Shown here one piece after another: positions 39,901-47,534 of a stretch of 64,000 nt of DNA (position 1 is its first letter; each line of letters starts with the position of its first letter). Source of the DNA: Palsa-892 sp035556215. Its GTDB lineage: Bacteria; Pseudomonadota; Alphaproteobacteria; Rhizobiales; Xanthobacteraceae. The translations under genes were made by a program, and so were the position numbers. Under the pieces are notes generated by a model, which saw only the letters and a program-made list of their open reading frames with translations, was not told where the DNA came from and did not search any database. The stretch covers positions 1 to 64,000 of the forward strand of contig DATMFI010000043.1 in the NCBI GenBank assembly GCA_035556215.1. Direction: 5' to 3'.

Positions 39901-40351
39901 CGAGAAGCGCGCGAGGCAGTATCTTGCGAACGCGGCCGCCAATCTTCCGGAAGCAACGCGCGAGACGATTGCGAACGAAGCGCTCAAAGTGCTCGCGCAT
40001 CCCGAACTCGCGGCGCTCTTTGGCGCGGAGAGTCGCGCCGAGGCCGCCATCGCCGGCCGATGGAATGAAGGAGAAAAAACTTTTGCCGAGCTCGGCCGGG
40101 TCGATCGTTTCGCCGTCACGGCCGGCGAAGTGCTCATCGCCGATTTCAAATCCGACGCGGCTCCGCCTGGGGAAGTCACCGGCATCCCCTTCGCCTATCT
40201 CACACAGCTCGCGCGTTATCGGGCGGTGCTTGCCCGCATCTATCCCAGCAAGGCCATGCGGGCTTTCGTGGTCTGGACTGCGAATGGCGCAGTCCATGAG
40301 ATACCAAAAGCCTTATTGGACAAGGCTTTTGCCCATCTCACGGGCTCGTGA
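36926..40351 (+). CDS. addA: Double-strand break repair helicase-nuclease AddA
   Basis: This 1141-residue UvrD-type superfamily 1 helicase has Walker A NAGSGKTYVLAQRVIRLLL near residue 30, motif II LIDEAQDTSPEQW near residue 400, motif III VGDEKQSIFGFQGAD and motif V/VI VMTVHGVKGLEAPIV and LYVALTRARDAIVV. The C-terminal nuclease domain has LIADFKSDAAPPGE. With AddB it forms the recombinational exonuclease complex feeding RecA. It overlaps addB by four bases and precedes trxA on the same strand. Confidence 0.97.
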   Translation: MTRRPIPETTRQAQFAVSDPAASAWVSANAGSGKTYVLAQRVIRLLLRGTPPGRILCLTFTKAAAAHMANQVLKTLRSWVALDDAMLDERIVAIDGGKPSAARRAEARRLFATALETPGGLKVQTIHAFCDRVLHQFPFEAGVPAGFTVLEESLEADLLQRARADVLLEAARAPESELGRALALAVSTDSDTRLADLFDEMVRARRKLHYLLGEEGLERAERAICDGLGLAHGDSVAAAEAEILSGPFLPHSEWKAIADQLMTLKGNPKSRGEQLAKAAATSDSQIIDSYLSIFCTQKGTLRELKGFGGEDVRDTEPAVQRLIAELGRIAPLIERRRAAQAFERTCALNRLGRAIIQRYEAMKQARGALDYDDLVSKTADLLEDQAAAWVHYKLDGGIDHILIDEAQDTSPEQWKVVAQLAKEFFAGEGASERPRTIFAVGDEKQSIFGFQGADPKSFEEMQRNFRKQIEGAKQKFEPRQLDLSFRSAAGIVGAVDQVFSTPESFRGLSNKAGETHTIHTAIRSDAPALVEIWDAVPAPKSESDELGWDAPLDAERPSSAPLMLAQKIAKAVRSWLDKPQILIGDPETETPRPPNAGDIIVLVRSRGTLFDAILRELKQAGVPVAGADRMQLAEHIAVMDIAALCDALLLPSDDLALACALKSPLLGFSEDELYEIAYGRSGTLADALAAANSAKCREAAEKLARWRDDARALRPFDFLSRVLSRDRGRAQILARLGLEAADALDELLAHALAYEATETPSLAGFLVFLRRGGSQVKRDLEVESDAVRVMTVHGVKGLEAPIVLLADTASPPDSKRHHPKLMPLPDGPFVWASGDDSKAIARAREMVVQANEGEHRRLLYVALTRARDAIVVAAAENRGRIPEGSWYRLVRGALEGTGGDFVEIEDHGYGFSEKVFRWRYQPAQVPPQRALSKPETIAEPDWLRRPIAGISSRAPAAPRKDGESSTARAEARRRGVLIHRLLQELPRFPAEREKRARQYLANAAANLPEATRETIANEALKVLAHPELAALFGAESRAEAAIAGRWNEGEKTFAELGRVDRFAVTAGEVLIADFKSDAAPPGEVTGIPFAYLTQLARYRAVLARIYPSKAMRAFVVWTANGAVHEIPKALLDKAFAHLTGS

Positions 40352-40426
40352 GACATCTTGACCCAGGCGGAGCCCGTCCCTACGTTCCGCGTCTCCCGAT
40401 CAATCCCTGTTTTACGAGGCTGCACC

Positions 40427-40747
40427 ATGGTTGCTCCGGTATCCGACAAATCCTTCCAGGCCGACGTTCTTGAATCCAAGGAGCCGGTGCTGGTCGACTT
40501 CTGGGCCGAGTGGTGCGGACCGTGCCGCGCCGTTGCCCCCGTGCTCGAAGAGGTCGCGGGCGAGCTCAACGGCAAACTCAAGATCGTGAAGCTCAATGTC
40601 GATGAGAATCCGGAGACAGCCGCCAAATACGGCATCCAGTCGATCCCGACCTTGATGATCTTCAAGAACGGCGAGCTGGCATCGCGCCAGATCGGTGCTT
40701 CGCCGAAGGCGAAGATCGTGCAGTGGATCAATACTGCCGTCGCTTAA
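40427..40747 (+). CDS. trxA: Thioredoxin
   Basis: This 106-residue cytosolic thioredoxin reduces protein disulfides. The active site is FWAEWCGPCRAVAPVL with the WCGPC motif, and the cis-proline is in SIPTLMIFKNG. No signal peptide is present. The ATG start used gives the usual length; an upstream frame would add a non-homologous 23 residues. It lies 75 bases after addA and converges on folC. Confidence 0.97.
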   Translation: MVAPVSDKSFQADVLESKEPVLVDFWAEWCGPCRAVAPVLEEVAGELNGKLKIVKLNVDENPETAAKYGIQSIPTLMIFKNGELASRQIGASPKAKIVQWINTAVA

Positions 40748-40766
40748 ACTTTACGCATAGTCTTGA

Positions 40767-42104
40767 TTACGTCGGCGGCGTGCCGTTCAACTCGAGCACT
40801 TCGCCTGCGAGATAGAGCGATCCGGTAATCAGAACGCGCGGCGGCGCTTCCCAGGGAAGCGCCGCTATTTTTTTCAGCGCATCCTCGATCCCCGAAGCCG
40901 CCGTCGCCTCGAGGCCTGCATGCGCGGCCGCACCGGCGATGTCTTCCGGTTTGCGTGAGGCCTCACCCGGCACCGGCACCGCGAACAGTGCGCGCGCCAT
41001 GCCGGTGAAACAGGCAAGGAAACCTTCCGAATCCTTGGTCGTCAGCATGCCGGCAATCAGCACCAGCGGGCGCGAAACACGATCTTCAAGCTCCGCGAGC
41101 GCTGCCGTTACGGCCATGCCGCCCGCTACGTTATGGCCGCCGTCGAGCCAGAGCTCGGCGCCCTCCGGCAGGAGACGAATGAGTTTGCCCGTCCCCAGCC
41201 GCTGCATCCGCGCCGGCCAGTCGGCGCGCTGCAAACCTTCTTCATAGGCCGAAACCGGAATTTCCAGATGATCAAGCGCGCGCAGCGTTGCAATCGCCGT
41301 GCCCGCGTTTTCGATTTGATGCCTGCCGATCAGACGCGGCCGCGGCAGGTCGAGAAGGCCGTTGTCGTCGGAATAGACGAGCCGGCCGCTCTCCTCATGG
41401 GCATGCCATTCCTGACCCGAGATAAAGGTTTTGACGCCGAGCTTGCGCGCGGTGCGCTCCAGCACCTCGAGCGGCACGGTTTCCTGCCGCGCGAAGATCG
41501 CAGGTGCGCCGCGTTTCAGGATGCCCGCCTTCTCACCGGCGATAACTTCAAGCGTGGCGCCGAGATGCTCGGTATGATCCATTGAAATCGGCGTGATGAC
41601 CGACGCGACCGGCCGCTCGACGACATTGGTGGCGTCCAGCCGGCCGCCGAGGCCGGTTTCGAGCAGCAGCATATCGGCCGGTTCCCGCGCGAACAGCAAA
41701 AACCCTGCCGCCGTGGTGATTTCGAAGAAGGTGATCGGATCGCCGGCGTTTGCCTGCTCAGCGGCCGTAAGCGCCTCGAACAGCCGCCGGTCGTCGACAA
41801 TGACGCTGCCGCCGGCATGTGCGAGGCGAATGCGCTCATGGAAACGGACAAGGCTCGGCGAAGTGTAAACATGCACGCCCTTGCCGGCCGCCTCCAGCAT
41901 CGCGCGCAGGAAAGTGACGGTCGAGCCCTTGCCGTTGGTGCCGGCGACATGGATCGTCGGCGGCAACCGCTTCTCGGGATTGCCGAGCCGGTCCAGCAGC
42001 CGCTGCAGCCGGCCGAGCGACAGATCGATCTTTTTGGGATGCAGCGCGCCGAGCCGTTCGATCAGGGCATCGGTGGGATTGTTCGCGCCCGCCGCGGGGC
42101 TCAC
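40767..42104 (-). CDS. folC: Folylpolyglutamate synthase/dihydrofolate synthase
   Basis: This 445-residue Mur-ligase-family enzyme adds glutamate to dihydropteroate and to folates. The ATP-binding loop is HVAGTNGKGSTVTFLRAML near residue 50, the metal/ATP region is FEITTAAGFLLFA and the second domain has ELWLDGGHNVAGG. The GTG start overlaps the accD stop in a GTGA arrangement, so the frame extending further upstream was rejected. It is the last gene of the trp-acc-fol run. Confidence 0.96.
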   Translation of the reverse strand: MSPAAGANNPTDALIERLGALHPKKIDLSLGRLQRLLDRLGNPEKRLPPTIHVAGTNGKGSTVTFLRAMLEAAGKGVHVYTSPSLVRFHERIRLAHAGGSVIVDDRRLFEALTAAEQANAGDPITFFEITTAAGFLLFAREPADMLLLETGLGGRLDATNVVERPVASVITPISMDHTEHLGATLEVIAGEKAGILKRGAPAIFARQETVPLEVLERTARKLGVKTFISGQEWHAHEESGRLVYSDDNGLLDLPRPRLIGRHQIENAGTAIATLRALDHLEIPVSAYEEGLQRADWPARMQRLGTGKLIRLLPEGAELWLDGGHNVAGGMAVTAALAELEDRVSRPLVLIAGMLTTKDSEGFLACFTGMARALFAVPVPGEASRKPEDIAGAAAHAGLEATAASGIEDALKKIAALPWEAPPRVLITGSLYLAGEVLELNGTPPT

Positions 42105-42997
42105 ATCGCGCTCGCAGGGGCGGGCAGTTGCGCGGCCGCACCGCGCGCAGGCGCTCGCGTCAGCAGCCCGCACAAGCGCGCCAGCGTCGCGCGCATGTCG
42201 TGGCGGTGCACGACCATATCGACCATGCCGTGATCGCGGAGATATTCGGCCCGCTGGAAACCCTCGGGCAGTTTCTCGCGTATCGTCTGTTCGATGACGC
42301 GCGGCCCGGCAAAGCCGATCAGCGCGCCGGGCTCGGCAATGTGCACATCACCCAGCATCGCGTAGGAAGCGGTGACGCCGCCCGTCGTCGGATTGGTCAG
42401 CACGACGATGTAGGGCTTGCCGGCTTCGCGCAGCTTCTGCACCGCGACGGTGGTGCGCGGCAATTGCATCAGCGACAGGATGCCCTCCTGCATGCGCGCG
42501 CCGCCCGATGCCGCGAACAGAATGAACGGTGTCTGTTTTTCCATCGCCGTTTCGAGGCCTTTCACGACCGCTTCGCCGGCAGCCATGCCGAGCGAGCCGC
42601 CCATGAAATCGAAATCCTGCACGCCGATCACCACCGGCAGGCCGTCGAGCTTGCCGTAACCGAGCTTGATCGCATCCTTCATGCCGGTCTTGGCGCGCGC
42701 ATCCCTCAAGCGGTCCTGATATTTGCGCTCGTCGCGGAATTTCAGCGGATCGACCGCGACATCAGGCACCGCGATGTCGAGCCAGGTCTCGCCGTCGAAC
42801 ATCGACTTCAGGCGCGCGGCGGCGCTCATCCGCATGTGATAGTTCGAGCTGGGGATGACCCACTGGTTCGCCTCGACGTCTTTATGAAAGACGAGCTGGC
42901 CGGTATCGGGGCACTTGATCCAGAGATTTTCCGGCACGTCCTTGCGCGCGAGCAGCGAGCGGATTTTCGGACGGACAACGTTGGTGATCCAGTTCAT
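42101..42997 (-). CDS. accD: Acetyl-CoA carboxylase carboxyltransferase beta subunit
   Basis: This 298-residue subunit transfers carboxyl from biotin to acetyl-CoA, the first committed step of fatty-acid synthesis. The crotonase-like core is intact (GGSLGMAAGEAVVKG, SGGARMQEGILSLMQ, NPTTGGVTASYAMLGD, GFAGPRVIEQTI). The N-terminal four-Cys zinc ribbon of the E. coli protein is degenerate here: the pairs read KCPDTGQ and VIPSSNYHMRM, leaving a single Cys. This is a lineage feature that I believe occurs in other Rhizobiales. The trpA-accD-folC order is conserved in the group. Confidence 0.95.
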   Translation of the reverse strand: MNWITNVVRPKIRSLLARKDVPENLWIKCPDTGQLVFHKDVEANQWVIPSSNYHMRMSAAARLKSMFDGETWLDIAVPDVAVDPLKFRDERKYQDRLRDARAKTGMKDAIKLGYGKLDGLPVVIGVQDFDFMGGSLGMAAGEAVVKGLETAMEKQTPFILFAASGGARMQEGILSLMQLPRTTVAVQKLREAGKPYIVVLTNPTTGGVTASYAMLGDVHIAEPGALIGFAGPRVIEQTIREKLPEGFQRAEYLRDHGMVDMVVHRHDMRATLARLCGLLTRAPARGAAAQLPAPASAM

Positions 42998-43082
42998 GAC
43001 AGCCTTCGCGAGATTTCAGCTCATCCATAAGCGTTTTAACGCCTCGCCGGAAGGCGCTGTTTTTCGCTTGTTTAACAGTAGC

Positions 43083-43922
43083 TTATTCAGCCGCCGCGCG
43101 GCGGGCCGAGCGCACGCCGCCACTCAAGGCGGAGACAAGATCGGTAACAGCGCTCAGCGTTTTTTTCGTGGCGCGGCCGTCGCCATCGAGACTCTTGCGA
43201 ATCTCCTCAACCAGCGCCGAGCCAACCACCACGGCATCGGCACCGGCAGCGATGGCGCGGGCGTCGTCCGCCGTCCGGATGCCGAAACCCACGGCGACCG
43301 GCAGCTTGGTGTGGCGCTTGATGCGCGCCACCGCCGCGGTGACGCGATCAGCCTCGGGTGCCGCGGCGCCGGTGATGCCAGTGATCGAAACGTAATAGAC
43401 GAAACCCGAAGTATTCCTGAGAACCGCGGGTAACCGCCGATCGTCGGTCGTCGGCGTCGCGAGCCGGATGAAGGCGATGCCCGCGTTGAGCGCCGGGATG
43501 CAAAGCTCGTCATCTTCCTCGGGCGGCAGATCCACGACGATCAGGCCATCGACGCCCGCGTCCTTCGCATCCTTCAGAAACCGGTCGACACCGTAGATGT
43601 AGATCGGGTTGTAGTAACCCATCAGGATCAGCGGCGTATCCTTGTCCCCCGTGCGGAATTCGCGCACCAGCGCTAGCGTCTTCTTCACCGTCGCGCCTGC
43701 TTTCAGCGCGCGCTGCGAGGATGCCTGCACCGCCGGGCCGTCGGCCATCGGATCGGTGAACGGCATGCCGAGCTCGATCAGATCGGCGCCCGCTTTGGGC
43801 AGCGCCTTGACGATCGCCAGCGACGTGTCGAAGTCGGGATCGATCGCGGTGAGGAATGTGACGAGCCCCGCGCGGCCTTGCTGCGCGAGCGCTGCGAAAC
43901 GCTGTTCGATACGGGCGGTCAT
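43083..43922 (-). CDS. trpA: Tryptophan synthase alpha subunit
   Basis: This 279-residue TIM-barrel enzyme cleaves indole-3-glycerol phosphate, passing indole to TrpB through a tunnel. The catalytic Glu is in ADLIELGMPFTDPMADGP and the catalytic Asp in LIVVDLPPEE. The phosphate-binding segment VGFGIRTADDA is present. The ATG overlaps the trpB stop by four bases, consistent with coupled, stoichiometric synthesis. Confidence 0.97.
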   Translation of the reverse strand: MTARIEQRFAALAQQGRAGLVTFLTAIDPDFDTSLAIVKALPKAGADLIELGMPFTDPMADGPAVQASSQRALKAGATVKKTLALVREFRTGDKDTPLILMGYYNPIYIYGVDRFLKDAKDAGVDGLIVVDLPPEEDDELCIPALNAGIAFIRLATPTTDDRRLPAVLRNTSGFVYYVSITGITGAAAPEADRVTAAVARIKRHTKLPVAVGFGIRTADDARAIAAGADAVVVGSALVEEIRKSLDGDGRATKKTLSAVTDLVSALSGGVRSARRAAAE

Positions 43923-45151
43923 TGCTTGAGACTCGGCTTGCGGCTCGCGAGATAAGTTGCAACCGAATCGAGATCCTTGTCGCCGCGTCCGGAAAGATTG
44001 ACGACGACCAGATGATCCTTCGGCTTGCCGGCGGCGACATCCTTCAGCCGCGCGAGCGCATGCGCGCTCTCCAACGCCGGAATGATGCCCTCGAGCTTGC
44101 TGCACAGCTCCAACGCCGCCACGGCTTCGTCATCCGTCGCCGACAGGAAATTGACGCGGCCGATATCGTGCAGCCAGGCGTGCTCGGGGCCGATGCCCGG
44201 ATAATCGAGGCCCGCCGAGATCGAATGCGCTTCGGCGATCTGCCCGTCGTCATCCATCAGGAGATAGGTCCGGTTGCCGTGCAGAACGCCCGGGCGGCCG
44301 CCGGCGACCGAAGCCGCGTGCTGTTTATCGAGACCGTGGCCCGCCGCCTCGACGCCATAGATCGCAACGCCCGGATCGTCGAGGAACGGGTGGAAAAGGC
44401 CCATGGCATTGGAGCCGCCGCCGATGCAGGCCAGAAGCGAATCCGGCAGGCGGCCTTCGGCCGCCATCATCTGCTCGCGCGTCTCGTTGCCGATCACGCA
44501 CTGAAAGTCGCGGACCATCGCGGGATAAGGATGCGGGCCTGCAACCGTGCCGATGCAATAGAAGGTGTCGGCGACGTTGGTGACCCAGTCGCGCAGCGCC
44601 TCGTTCATGGCGTCCTTGAGCGTATTCGAGCCCGACGTCACGGGCTTCACTTCCGCTCCCAGCATGCGCATGCGCAGCACGTTGGGCTTTTGCCGCTCGA
44701 CATCGAGGGCGCCCATATAGACGACGCAAGGCAGGCCGAACTTCGCGCACAGCGTCGCGGTCGCAACGCCGTGCATGCCCGCGCCGGTCTCGGCGATGAT
44801 GCGCTTCTTGCCCATGCGCTTTGCCAGCATGATCTGGCCGAGCACGTTGTTCACTTTATGCGCGCCGGTGTGATTGAGATCTTCGCGCTTGAGATAAATT
44901 TTGGCGCCGCCGAAATGCGCGGTCATGCGTTCGGCAAAATAAAGCGGCGACGGACGGCCGACGTAATGCGCGAGATAGCCGTCCATCTCCTTCTGGAAGG
45001 ACGGGTCGGCTTTGGCATCGTTGTATGCCTTCTCGAGATCGAGCACGAGCGGCATCAGGGTCTCGGCGACGAAGCGGCCGCCGAAAATGCCGAAATGCCC
45101 GTGCTCGTCGGGGCCGAGACGCAAACTATTGGGCCGCGTAGGCGCGCTCAC
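43919..45151 (-). CDS. trpB: Tryptophan synthase beta subunit
   Basis: This 410-residue PLP enzyme condenses indole with serine. The PLP lysine is K99 in LNHTGAHKVNN, the phosphate-binding loop is GGGSNAMG, and the AETGAGMHGVATA segment binds substrate. The start is GTG and overlaps the trpF stop in a GTGA arrangement. The trpF-trpB-trpA order without the other trp genes is usual for alphaproteobacteria, where trpE and trpDC lie elsewhere. Confidence 0.98.
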   Translation of the reverse strand: MSAPTRPNSLRLGPDEHGHFGIFGGRFVAETLMPLVLDLEKAYNDAKADPSFQKEMDGYLAHYVGRPSPLYFAERMTAHFGGAKIYLKREDLNHTGAHKVNNVLGQIMLAKRMGKKRIIAETGAGMHGVATATLCAKFGLPCVVYMGALDVERQKPNVLRMRMLGAEVKPVTSGSNTLKDAMNEALRDWVTNVADTFYCIGTVAGPHPYPAMVRDFQCVIGNETREQMMAAEGRLPDSLLACIGGGSNAMGLFHPFLDDPGVAIYGVEAAGHGLDKQHAASVAGGRPGVLHGNRTYLLMDDDGQIAEAHSISAGLDYPGIGPEHAWLHDIGRVNFLSATDDEAVAALELCSKLEGIIPALESAHALARLKDVAAGKPKDHLVVVNLSGRGDKDLDSVATYLASRKPSLKQ

Positions 45152-45813
45152 GAAACTTTCTCCTGCAATGCTTGCGCGGCAGCGCGCGCGTTCGTGACGA
45201 ATGAGTCGATCTTGGCCGCGTTCTTCACGCCGGGCGCGTCCTCGACGCCTGACGAAACATCGACGCCGCCGGGACGTACGATGCGGATCGCTTCGGCGAC
45301 ATTACCGGGCGTGAGCCCGCCGGAGAGCATCATCGGCTTCTTGCGCGAAACTTTCGCAAGCAAGGTCCAGTCGAAAACGCGGCCGTGGCCGCCGGGCCGG
45401 TCGGCATCTTTCGGCGGTTTCGCATCGTAAAGAATGCGGTCGGCGACGGCTTCATAGGCCGGCACTAGCGCCAGATCATCGGCGGAAGATACCGCGAGCG
45501 CCTTCATCACCGGCTTGCCGAAACAGGCGCGAATATCGGCGACGCGCTGCGGCGTTTCCCGGCCATGCAATTGCAGGAGATCAGGGTTCACGCGGCTTAC
45601 GACATCGCGGATGAACTCGTCCTCGGCATCGACGAGAAGCGCAGCGATCCCCGCGCGGTCGCGTGCAATCGCGGCAAGGTCGGCGCCGCCGAGCGGCGTC
45701 ACGGCGCGCGGGCTTGGCGGGAAAAAGACGAGGCCAACGAAGTCCGCGCGCGCTGAAAGCGCGGCGTTCATCGCTGCCAAGTCCTTGATTCCGCAGATTT
45801 TGACCTCAACCAT
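45148..45813 (-). CDS. trpF: Phosphoribosylanthranilate isomerase
   Basis: This 221-residue TIM-barrel enzyme performs the Amadori rearrangement of phosphoribosylanthranilate. The general base Cys is in VKICGIKD near residue 7 and the general acid Asp is in RILYDAKPP. The ADFVGLVFFPPSPRAV, LLQLHGRE and SSGVEDAPGVKN signatures are complete. It overlaps the upstream cyclodeaminase-family gene by eight bases and trpB by four. Confidence 0.96.
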   Translation of the reverse strand: MVEVKICGIKDLAAMNAALSARADFVGLVFFPPSPRAVTPLGGADLAAIARDRAGIAALLVDAEDEFIRDVVSRVNPDLLQLHGRETPQRVADIRACFGKPVMKALAVSSADDLALVPAYEAVADRILYDAKPPKDADRPGGHGRVFDWTLLAKVSRKKPMMLSGGLTPGNVAEAIRIVRPGGVDVSSGVEDAPGVKNAAKIDSFVTNARAAAQALQEKVS

Positions 45814-46798
45814 GCCCGTTCGATGGCACGGCGCGGCCCATCTTGTCCACCGCTTCGGCGGGCGCCAGTTTTTCCCACAGGAGGGCCGCCGCCGCGAGGT
45901 CCTCGATCGCCGTTCCCACCGACTTGAACAGGGTAATCTCGCCAGCGCCTTCCCTGCCCCCCGCCTCGCCGCTGCAGAGCCCGGCGAGATCGCCGCGGAT
46001 ATTCCCGGCGCGCAATATGCCGCAGGCCACCGGCCCGGCGAGATCGCCCGCCTCCGCGATCGCGGCGCGCGTATCGACGTAAACGTGGGCGCGGGCAAGC
46101 GCCGCATCGTCGGCTTCGCGCATTGCCGGCGTGAAGCCGCCGACGAGATCGAGGTGCGCGCCCGCTTTCAGCCAGCCGCCTTTAATGAGCGGTTCGGTCG
46201 AGAGCGTCGCGCAGGAAATGATATCCGCCGCGCGCGCGGCCGCTTCGAGATCGGTCACGGCTTCGGCGTTGAAGCCCCCGGCGCGCAGTGCCGCCGCGAG
46301 CTTTTCGGCGCGCTCAGGCGTGCGGTTCCAGATCGCAATGTCGCGGATCGGCCGGACGCCGGCATGAGCCCGCGCGAGATAGGGCGGCAAGGAGCCCGCG
46401 CCGACGATCAACAACCGGCTCGCATCGGTGCGCGAAAGATAACGCGACGCAAGTGCCGAGGCCGCCGCCGTCCGCCAAACGGTGAGCGCGTGGCCGTCGA
46501 AGCCGGCGAGCGGAAAGCCGGTCTCGCCCGACATCAGGAAATAGGTCGCCGTCGTGCTGGCGAGGCCGCGTGTGGTGTTATCCGGATAGACGGTGAGTAT
46601 TTTCACGCCGAGGAAGCGCTCGCTTCGAGCGTTCGTCCAGGCCGGCATCAGCAGCAACGAGTTGCGCTCATCGCCGGCAATGGCATGGCGATGGCGAAGC
46701 GGCGCCTCGATGCCGCCGCGGAACGCGCGCGACAGCGCTTCGATCAGGCGCGGGAAATCAAGCGCCGCGTCGATTTCTTCAGCGGTGATAAAACGCAT
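45806..46798 (-). CDS. Ornithine cyclodeaminase/mu-crystallin family protein
   Basis: This 330-residue protein belongs to the ornithine cyclodeaminase/mu-crystallin family. It has the N-terminal substrate domain (LLLMPAW, GVKILTVYPDN, WRTAAASALASRYLSR) and a Rossmann core beginning LLIVGAGSLPPYLARAH. The NAD-binding glycine pattern is GAGSLPP, less canonical than GTGxQ. The active-site Asp is in GAHLDLVGGFTPAMRE. The substrate is unknown: members include ornithine cyclodeaminase, imine reductases and alanine dehydrogenase. It overlaps trpF by eight bases, an unusual insertion into the lapA-trpF junction. Confidence 0.85.
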   Translation of the reverse strand: MRFITAEEIDAALDFPRLIEALSRAFRGGIEAPLRHRHAIAGDERNSLLLMPAWTNARSERFLGVKILTVYPDNTTRGLASTTATYFLMSGETGFPLAGFDGHALTVWRTAAASALASRYLSRTDASRLLIVGAGSLPPYLARAHAGVRPIRDIAIWNRTPERAEKLAAALRAGGFNAEAVTDLEAAARAADIISCATLSTEPLIKGGWLKAGAHLDLVGGFTPAMREADDAALARAHVYVDTRAAIAEAGDLAGPVACGILRAGNIRGDLAGLCSGEAGGREGAGEITLFKSVGTAIEDLAAAALLWEKLAPAEAVDKMGRAVPSNGHG

Positions 46799-46801
46799 AG
46801 G

Positions 46802-47158
46802 TCAGGATGGCGGTGCAAGCGGCGGGAATTCGGGCTGCAAGGCTTCCGGCTGCAAGGCCTCGCGGGCACGGCGCTCGCGCGCGGCTTCCATTTTATGATG
46901 TTCGGCCTCTTCTTCGGCTCGCCGTACGGCGCGCCACATCTTGTAGCGATGCGAAAGCGAAGCCAGCCCGCCGATCAGAAGGCCGATGATGGTGCAGCCG
47001 ATCATCACCAGAAAAAGCGGCGCGGAGAACGCGAGTGCGGAGTTCTCGCCGGAGAACGGATCGAGCGAAACGACGACAGGCGCGCGATTGGCCACCGCGA
47101 ACAACACGACGAGGGCCCCGAGCGGAACGAGAACGATCCAGAACAGGAGTCTGTGCAT
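46802..47158 (-). CDS. lapA: LapA family (DUF1049) inner-membrane protein
   Basis: This 118-residue protein has two membrane helices (about residues 3-22 and 44-68) and then a charged, coiled-coil-like tail (RAVRRAEEEAEHHKMEAARERRAREAL), the LapA layout. In E. coli LapA works with LapB in controlling LpxC turnover and lipopolysaccharide levels. No lapB is in this window. It lies between ihfB and the trp genes, a conserved place in Rhizobiales. The tail is longer and richer in Ala, Glu and Pro than in E. coli, with a repeated EALQPE. Confidence 0.8.
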   Translation of the reverse strand: MHRLLFWIVLVPLGALVVLFAVANRAPVVVSLDPFSGENSALAFSAPLFLVMIGCTIIGLLIGGLASLSHRYKMWRAVRRAEEEAEHHKMEAARERRAREALQPEALQPEFPPLAPPS

Positions 47159-47183
47159 CAAGGAAGACTCCGCTTACGGAAGA

Positions 47184-47471
47184 TCAGCGCTGCGGTTCGT
47201 TCAACCGATCGCGCATTTCCTTGCCGGTCTTGAAATAAGGAACGACCTTTTCCGAAACATTGACCTGCGCGCCGGTGCGCGGGTTGCGCCCCATGCGGGC
47301 CGGGCGCGCCTTCACCGAAAAGGCGCCGAAACCTCTGAGCTCGACGCGGTCGCCGCGGGCAAGCGCCATGGTGATCTCATCAAGAATTGCCTCGATGATG
47401 TTCTCAACGTCGCGCTGATAGAGATGCGGATTGGCTTCGGCGATCTTCTGAACGAGTTCTGATTTGATCAT
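47184..47471 (-). CDS. ihfB: Integration host factor beta subunit
   Basis: This 95-residue DNA-bending protein pairs with IhfA to bend DNA sharply at specific sites. The N-terminal MIKSELVQKIAEANPHL and the beta-arm RGFGAFSVKARPARMGRNPRTGAQV with the Pro at the arm tip are typical. Its place downstream of rpsA and sppA matches IhfB and separates it from HU. The pairing subunit is not in this window. Confidence 0.95.
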   Translation of the reverse strand: MIKSELVQKIAEANPHLYQRDVENIIEAILDEITMALARGDRVELRGFGAFSVKARPARMGRNPRTGAQVNVSEKVVPYFKTGKEMRDRLNEPQR

Positions 47472-47534
47472 CGGTGGTGGCGGCCTCGGAGCGAAAATCT
47501 CGAATAATCAAAAAGACTTGAGCGGGTTCTAGCC

